From: JAGOEX01 sp964630905
Lineage (GTDB): Bacteria > UBP6 > UBA1177
Assembly (NCBI GenBank): GCA_964630905.1
Contig: CAZVWR010000030.1
Location: 1-37,462 of the forward strand
DNA length: 37,462 nt
Direction: 5' to 3'
Notes under the pieces: generated by a model
What the model was told of the DNA's origin: nothing
The model's database searches: none
The model's input: the letters and a program-made list of their open reading frames with translations, nothing else
Position numbers and translations under genes: made by a program
Shown: piece after piece, positions 34,197-37,462 of the stretch
How the letters are laid out: the number at the start of each line of letters is the position of its first letter
Position numbering within the stretch: position 1 is the stretch's first letter

Positions 34197-34752
34197 CTCC
34201 GTTTTTTTTTATGTTCTGGATGTATTTCTTTACTTTTTTTATGGCGATACCTTTTTTCAGGTTGCTTATCCTGTCAATGAAAAGAACCCCTTCGAGATGG
34301 TCATATTCGTGCTGAATGGCAATTGCAGTAAGTCCGGATGCTTCAAGAGTTTTTTCAACACCTTCAATGTCGGTGTATTTGAGAGTTATTTCCGCCGCTC
34401 TTTCAACTTCCGCATGGTATCCCGGAACGCTCAGGCACCCTTCTGAAATTGATGTCTGTCCCTTTTTTTCAATTATCTGAGGATTTATGAAGGCAACCGG
34501 AAAAAAAGGCTCATCTTTGTTTTTCTTTTCTTCATCAGGGAGATATGAAAAGTCGATGTAACCTTTGTCAATTATGAATATTCTGAGTGAAACCCCTATC
34601 TGCGGTGCTGCGAGACCTAGTCCGCTGGCCGCTTTCATGGTTTCAGTCATGTCATTGATAAGTGTCCGTATATATTCGTTTATTTCTTTTACAGGTTCGG
34701 TCTTTTTTCTTAATACCTGATCGCCTGCCGTATTTATATGAAGCAGTGTCAT
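34162..34752 (-). CDS. def: Peptide deformylase
   Basis: 196 aa. It removes the N-formyl group from nascent proteins, acting after fmt. All three metal/active-site motifs are intact: GLAAPQIGVS, EGCLSVPGY (metal Cys) and QHEYDHLEGVLFIDR (two metal His and catalytic Glu). An insert YLPDEEKKNKDEPFF lengthens the loop before motif 2. GGAGG lies before the ATG and a good promoter further upstream; first gene of the operon. Confidence 0.96.
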   Translation of the reverse strand: MTLLHINTAGDQVLRKKTEPVKEINEYIRTLINDMTETMKAASGLGLAAPQIGVSLRIFIIDKGYIDFSYLPDEEKKNKDEPFFPVAFINPQIIEKKGQTSISEGCLSVPGYHAEVERAAEITLKYTDIEGVEKTLEASGLTAIAIQHEYDHLEGVLFIDRISNLKKGIAIKKVKKYIQNIKKNGDEIENTLYGKP

Positions 34753-34782
34753 TTTTCCTCCATGAGAAACAATTACAGCAAA

Positions 34783-34810
34783 ATTATAAAGAAAAACTAA
34801 TAACTTCCAA
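34783..34810 (-). promoter_or_regulatory. Promoter of the def-fmt-rsmB-rpe operon
   Basis: Minus strand TTGGAA (34810-34805), 16-nt spacer, consensus TATAAT (34788-34783), about 30 nt before the def ATG. Confidence 0.6.
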
Positions 34811-34840
34811 GAAAATAATTGTATTTAAATAAGAAATAAA

Positions 34841-34868
34841 TTGAAAATAGTACAGATTTCAATAAAAT
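34841..34868 (+). promoter_or_regulatory. Promoter for the triplet-repeat lipoprotein at 34906
   Basis: TTGAAA (34841-34846), 16-nt spacer, TAAAAT (34863-34868). An in-frame ATG at 34867 overlaps the -10 and is therefore not the start; GAGG at 34897-34900 supports the ATG at 34906. Confidence 0.5.
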
Positions 34869-34905
34869 GTCGTTGATTTTTATTTTACTGTTTTTTGAGG
34901 CGAAC

Positions 34906-35979
34906 ATGAAAAAGTTCCTGCTTATCAATATTTTTGCTGTTGCGATGATTGCCGGTCTTTTAAGTTGCGGTACGGAAGAGCCGCCGGAAGAGACTGAGAC
35001 ACCTTGCAAAACCACTGCAGATTGCATCAGGAGTCAGTACTGCGATCTTGAAAATCCGAAAGAGGATTTGAATACCGGTACACTTTCATATTTCTGCAAG
35101 GACAGGGTTCAGTGTCTTAAAGAATCGGACTGCCCGATGAACTGGAGATGTTTGATAGATGAAGGTTTCTGCATTACCGATAAAGAAGCGGAAGGGGTTC
35201 TTTGCAAATCAGATGCAGACTGTATGACATTCCCGAATGTTAAATGCAACCTTGCAACCGGACAGTGTTACGATCCCGATGCAGGCAATACAGGAGATAC
35301 TGGTGACACTGGTAACACAGGAAATACTGGTGACACAGGAAACTCAGGAAATACCGGCGATACAGGAAATACTGGAAATACAGGTGACAGCGGAAATACA
35401 GGTGATACCGGCGATACTGGTAATACTGGTAATACAGGAAATTCAGGGACGATAATTGTTTCAGAAGATTTTGAGGACGGCGGAACTAATTGGACAATAG
35501 CCGGTGTATGGCAGATCGGTGCTCCGACAAACGGGCCTGCGGCGGCTGTCAGCGGAAGCAATGTCGCGGCAACAAATCTTACAGGCAATTATACCGACAG
35601 TGCCAATGATGTGTTGATGCTGAACACCCCGATAGCGATCCCTGCATCAGGAACTCATGTTGTTGAATTCATGGCATGGGTCAACATTGAAGGGGGTGGA
35701 TACAGCCCGTTCGATTACGCGGAAGTACTTGTAAAAAGAGATACCGACACATGGCAGGCGATAAGCGGAATCTATCTTACCGCAAGCACTCCTTCACCGC
35801 TTGACGCACTTGACAACACAAGAACAAAGATAACAAAGAAGCTCGGAATTTCATATTATAAATTTTCAGGCGACCTTTCATCCTACAAAGGAAAGACAGT
35901 CCAGATCGGATTCCGTTTCAAAAGCGATCCAAGCGATAATCTTGAAGGCATCTACATCGATAATGTCGTCGTGAAATAA
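34906..35979 (+). CDS. Lipoprotein with Cys-rich head, (N/D-T/S-G)18 spacer and C-terminal beta-sandwich
   Basis: 357 aa. Signal peptide with lipobox LLSC-G. Residues about 30-125 hold three Cys-rich units of the form C(K/L)...(A/S)DC....(Y/W)(C/R)C... and SDADCMTFPNVKC, like small 'TRAP/Dickkopf-like' disulfide modules seen in myxobacterial surface proteins. Eighteen [N/D]-[T/S]-G triplets (128-181) form the spacer. The last ~170 residues (VSEDFEDGGTNWTIAGVWQIG ... DYAEVLVKRDTDTWQAI ... SYKGKTVQIGFRFKSD ... GIYIDNVVV) are a jelly-roll/MAM-like or carbohydrate-binding-type beta-sandwich with the typical closing 'G-x-Y-I-D-N-V'. Likely a surface adhesin or binding protein. Its 3' end overlaps the convergent radical SAM gene by 28 nt. 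Confidence 0.82.
   Translation: MKKFLLINIFAVAMIAGLLSCGTEEPPEETETPCKTTADCIRSQYCDLENPKEDLNTGTLSYFCKDRVQCLKESDCPMNWRCLIDEGFCITDKEAEGVLCKSDADCMTFPNVKCNLATGQCYDPDAGNTGDTGDTGNTGNTGDTGNSGNTGDTGNTGNTGDSGNTGDTGDTGNTGNTGNSGTIIVSEDFEDGGTNWTIAGVWQIGAPTNGPAAAVSGSNVAATNLTGNYTDSANDVLMLNTPIAIPASGTHVVEFMAWVNIEGGGYSPFDYAEVLVKRDTDTWQAISGIYLTASTPSPLDALDNTRTKITKKLGISYYKFSGDLSSYKGKTVQIGFRFKSDPSDNLEGIYIDNVVVK
35287..35448 (+). repeat. Asn/Asp-Thr/Ser-Gly triplet repeat (18 units)
   Basis: 162 nt encode 18 consecutive [N/D]-[T/S]-G triplets. Wobble bases vary (ACA, ACT, ACC for Thr), so selection at protein level is likely. Same repeat type as at 9815 and 10329. Confidence 0.9.
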
Positions 35980-37448
35980 TTTAGTAAATCCCCTGTAAAT
36001 TCAAAGGAATCTGTCCATTCACCGGTTTTTGTCCGTTTGAACCATTTTTTCCGTTCAAGTGATCTTAGAAAATAGTTACGGTTTTCTTCAAAGTCGGGGT
36101 CAGATCCTGATGTGAGTGAATAGTTGAGAAATCTTGAGATCTTAAGTAGTGATGCGATGTTGTTTTTTTCTGTCTGATCGAACGGATAAAGTGCTGTCCC
36201 GCGGCATAATCTGAGATGTTGAGGAATTCCGGCTTTTTCAAACATTGGAACTCCGGGGACAAGATAAAGCGGGCTCAGTCCGCATTTAATTTTGAGTTTA
36301 TTCAGATGGATCATGGTCTCAAGTGTGTTTTCAAGAGTTGTTCCGGGGAGACCGGGAATGAGAAAAACCTCAACTTCTATTCTGCCTTTAACGGCTTCAG
36401 CTATTTTTTCGATCGTTATAAGATCGTGAGGTCTTTTCATGCCCGATATTGCTTTTTCTGAACTGGTGACAAGAGAAAGGTCGAGTTTCATGAACCCGGC
36501 TTCATAAAGTTCATCAGCAATGGGCAGAATGTTTTTTGCCGTCAGCCCGTTCATGGCAGTGAACTGAATGCCTGATGAGTGAAAATGTTTAAGTATATCA
36601 AGCACTTCTTTTGTAAAGTTCGGGTCTGAAAAGATGTCGTCATCTTCAATGTCGATGATTTCTGTTCCGATATTTTTCAGGTATTCAAATTCATTTCTTA
36701 TGTGGGTGATGTCTCTTAATGCGAACTTGTTGTCGCGGTGAATTGAGCAGAACAAGCATCTGTTCATGCACCCTGATGAAAAAACAGTTTTAGCGATCTT
36801 TTTTTTGCGGAATATTCTTAAATTTTCCCTGACAGGTATGATGTCCCCGCTCCATGCAGGTTCATTCGACGGTTCATTTGAGAATATTTTTCCATTTTTG
36901 CGGTATATCAGCCCGGGAACTTTTTCAATGTCGAGTTTTCCTGCAATGAAATCTGCAAAAAGAGGCATTGATTCTGTGCCGCAGCCCGAAATCATGAAAT
37001 CAGCCGATGAGTTTTCAAACAGCATTTCCTTTTGAGCAGTTACCGCTGTTCCACCGATGATAACAGGAATTTCAGAATATTTTTTTATCTCTTTGACAAG
37101 GTTTTCGACATCGGGATGATAAGCCGAAAAAAGAGAACTGATGCCGATAATATCAAAATTTCCATCGTTAATGAATTTGATGATCCTGCTGAAACTGTCA
37201 CCGAATCTTTTATATCCGCTGTGAAGGGAAAAAGGGGATGTGTCTTCTTCATAATATTTGAGCAGGTATTCAAGTTCATTGGGCATTTTTTTGTGCTTAA
37301 CCTTGCCTGAAGCGGTTGAATCATAAAGTTCAACCCGGTGTCCAAAGTTTAAGAGAGCTTCTTTTATATATTGGAGGCCAAGCGGCTCCATTCTGTGGGA
37401 AGTTGAATAAAAATCAAATACCGGAGGCGAAATAAGCAGAATTTCCAT
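35952..37448 (-). CDS. B12-binding-type radical SAM protein
   Basis: 498 aa. The N-terminal ~190 residues look like a cobalamin-binding domain: LLISPPVFDFYS, MEPLGLQYIKEALLNFGHRVELYD, DIIGISSLFSAYHPDVENLV and IIGGTAVTAQKE; no DxHxxG motif is seen, as in many class B radical SAM proteins. The radical SAM cluster is Cys227-x3-Cys231-x2-Cys234 (CMNRCLFC), with EVFLIPGLPGTTLENTLETM as a later conserved segment. Such enzymes often methylate or rearrange unactivated carbons of natural products or lipids; the substrate is unknown. No Shine-Dalgarno is evident in the 14 nt before the ATG, so the start is provisional, though it gives a typical N-terminus. Its 3' end overlaps the lipoprotein gene by 28 nt. 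Confidence 0.83.
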   Translation of the reverse strand: MEILLISPPVFDFYSTSHRMEPLGLQYIKEALLNFGHRVELYDSTASGKVKHKKMPNELEYLLKYYEEDTSPFSLHSGYKRFGDSFSRIIKFINDGNFDIIGISSLFSAYHPDVENLVKEIKKYSEIPVIIGGTAVTAQKEMLFENSSADFMISGCGTESMPLFADFIAGKLDIEKVPGLIYRKNGKIFSNEPSNEPAWSGDIIPVRENLRIFRKKKIAKTVFSSGCMNRCLFCSIHRDNKFALRDITHIRNEFEYLKNIGTEIIDIEDDDIFSDPNFTKEVLDILKHFHSSGIQFTAMNGLTAKNILPIADELYEAGFMKLDLSLVTSSEKAISGMKRPHDLITIEKIAEAVKGRIEVEVFLIPGLPGTTLENTLETMIHLNKLKIKCGLSPLYLVPGVPMFEKAGIPQHLRLCRGTALYPFDQTEKNNIASLLKISRFLNYSLTSGSDPDFEENRNYFLRSLERKKWFKRTKTGEWTDSFEFTGDLLNYFTTTLSM

Positions 37449-37462
37449 GATGCAACCATCTA

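Overview
The window is a low-GC (AT-rich) piece of a Gram-negative-type bacterial chromosome, probably a metagenome-assembled or draft scaffold: it has a 100-N gap at 25934-26033. The most striking character is the number of predicted lipoproteins. At least eleven genes start with a short signal peptide ending in a lipobox Cys, and most continue into an Asp/Glu/Thr-rich or (Asn/Asp-Thr/Ser-Gly)n linker before a surface-type domain: cyclophilin, SBBP/beta-propeller repeats, VWA, Kazal, serpin, DUF1566, and a C-terminal beta-sandwich. This lipoproteome, with cysteine-rich 'myxo-type' repeats, resembles uncultivated deltaproteobacterial/Myxococcota-like lineages. That placement is inference; no rRNA or tRNA is visible to settle it.

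Layout. 1-61: start of a RhuM-like gene leaving the left edge. 240-4260: cyclophilin lipoprotein, a membrane protein with Cys-paired Sel1 repeats, a Fic protein and a zinc-ribbon methyltransferase. 4381-11120: five lipoproteins or exported proteins, plus a two-gene Cys-rich (metal-binding-like) operon behind a strong promoter. 11121-12365: cinA. 12414-15051: an orphan Rhs 'tip' with a DUF4329-like C-terminal toxin candidate, an overlapping lipoprotein/ankyrin-like immunity candidate, a scrap of a second Rhs core, and an unlisted 41-codon gene with its own Shine-Dalgarno and terminator on the minus strand. 15165-16499: serpin lipoprotein. 16573-20729: an EamA-type transporter, a decayed AbiEii fragment, an SBBP-repeat lipoprotein and an intact AbiEi/AbiEii type IV toxin-antitoxin operon with a near-perfect palindromic operator. 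20742-25460 (minus): PAS protein, NTF2-like lipoprotein, and a GH130 enzyme overlapping a two-domain GT4 glycosyltransferase. 25653-31289: DUF1566 lipoprotein (interrupted by the gap), ridA, a radical SAM protein and a membrane diguanylate cyclase. 31304-34752 (minus): the housekeeping operon def-fmt-rsmB-rpe. 34906-37448: a triplet-repeat lipoprotein and a convergent B12-binding-type radical SAM protein.

How they may work together. Core metabolism and translation maturation (def, fmt, rsmB, rpe, cinA, ridA) is interspersed with accessory islands. The accessory part suggests investment in the cell surface: two unrelated protease-inhibitor domains (Kazal and serpin) on lipid anchors within about 6 kb, polymorphic-toxin debris with an immunity candidate, a toxin-antitoxin operon, and adhesion or propeller lipoproteins built on recycled linkers. 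The most promising candidates for something new are the Rhs tip/lipoprotein-immunity pair with the adjacent 41-aa gene, the Glu-P1 serpin, the proline-free collagen-like Gly-X-Y linkers and the exported metallothionein-like protein.
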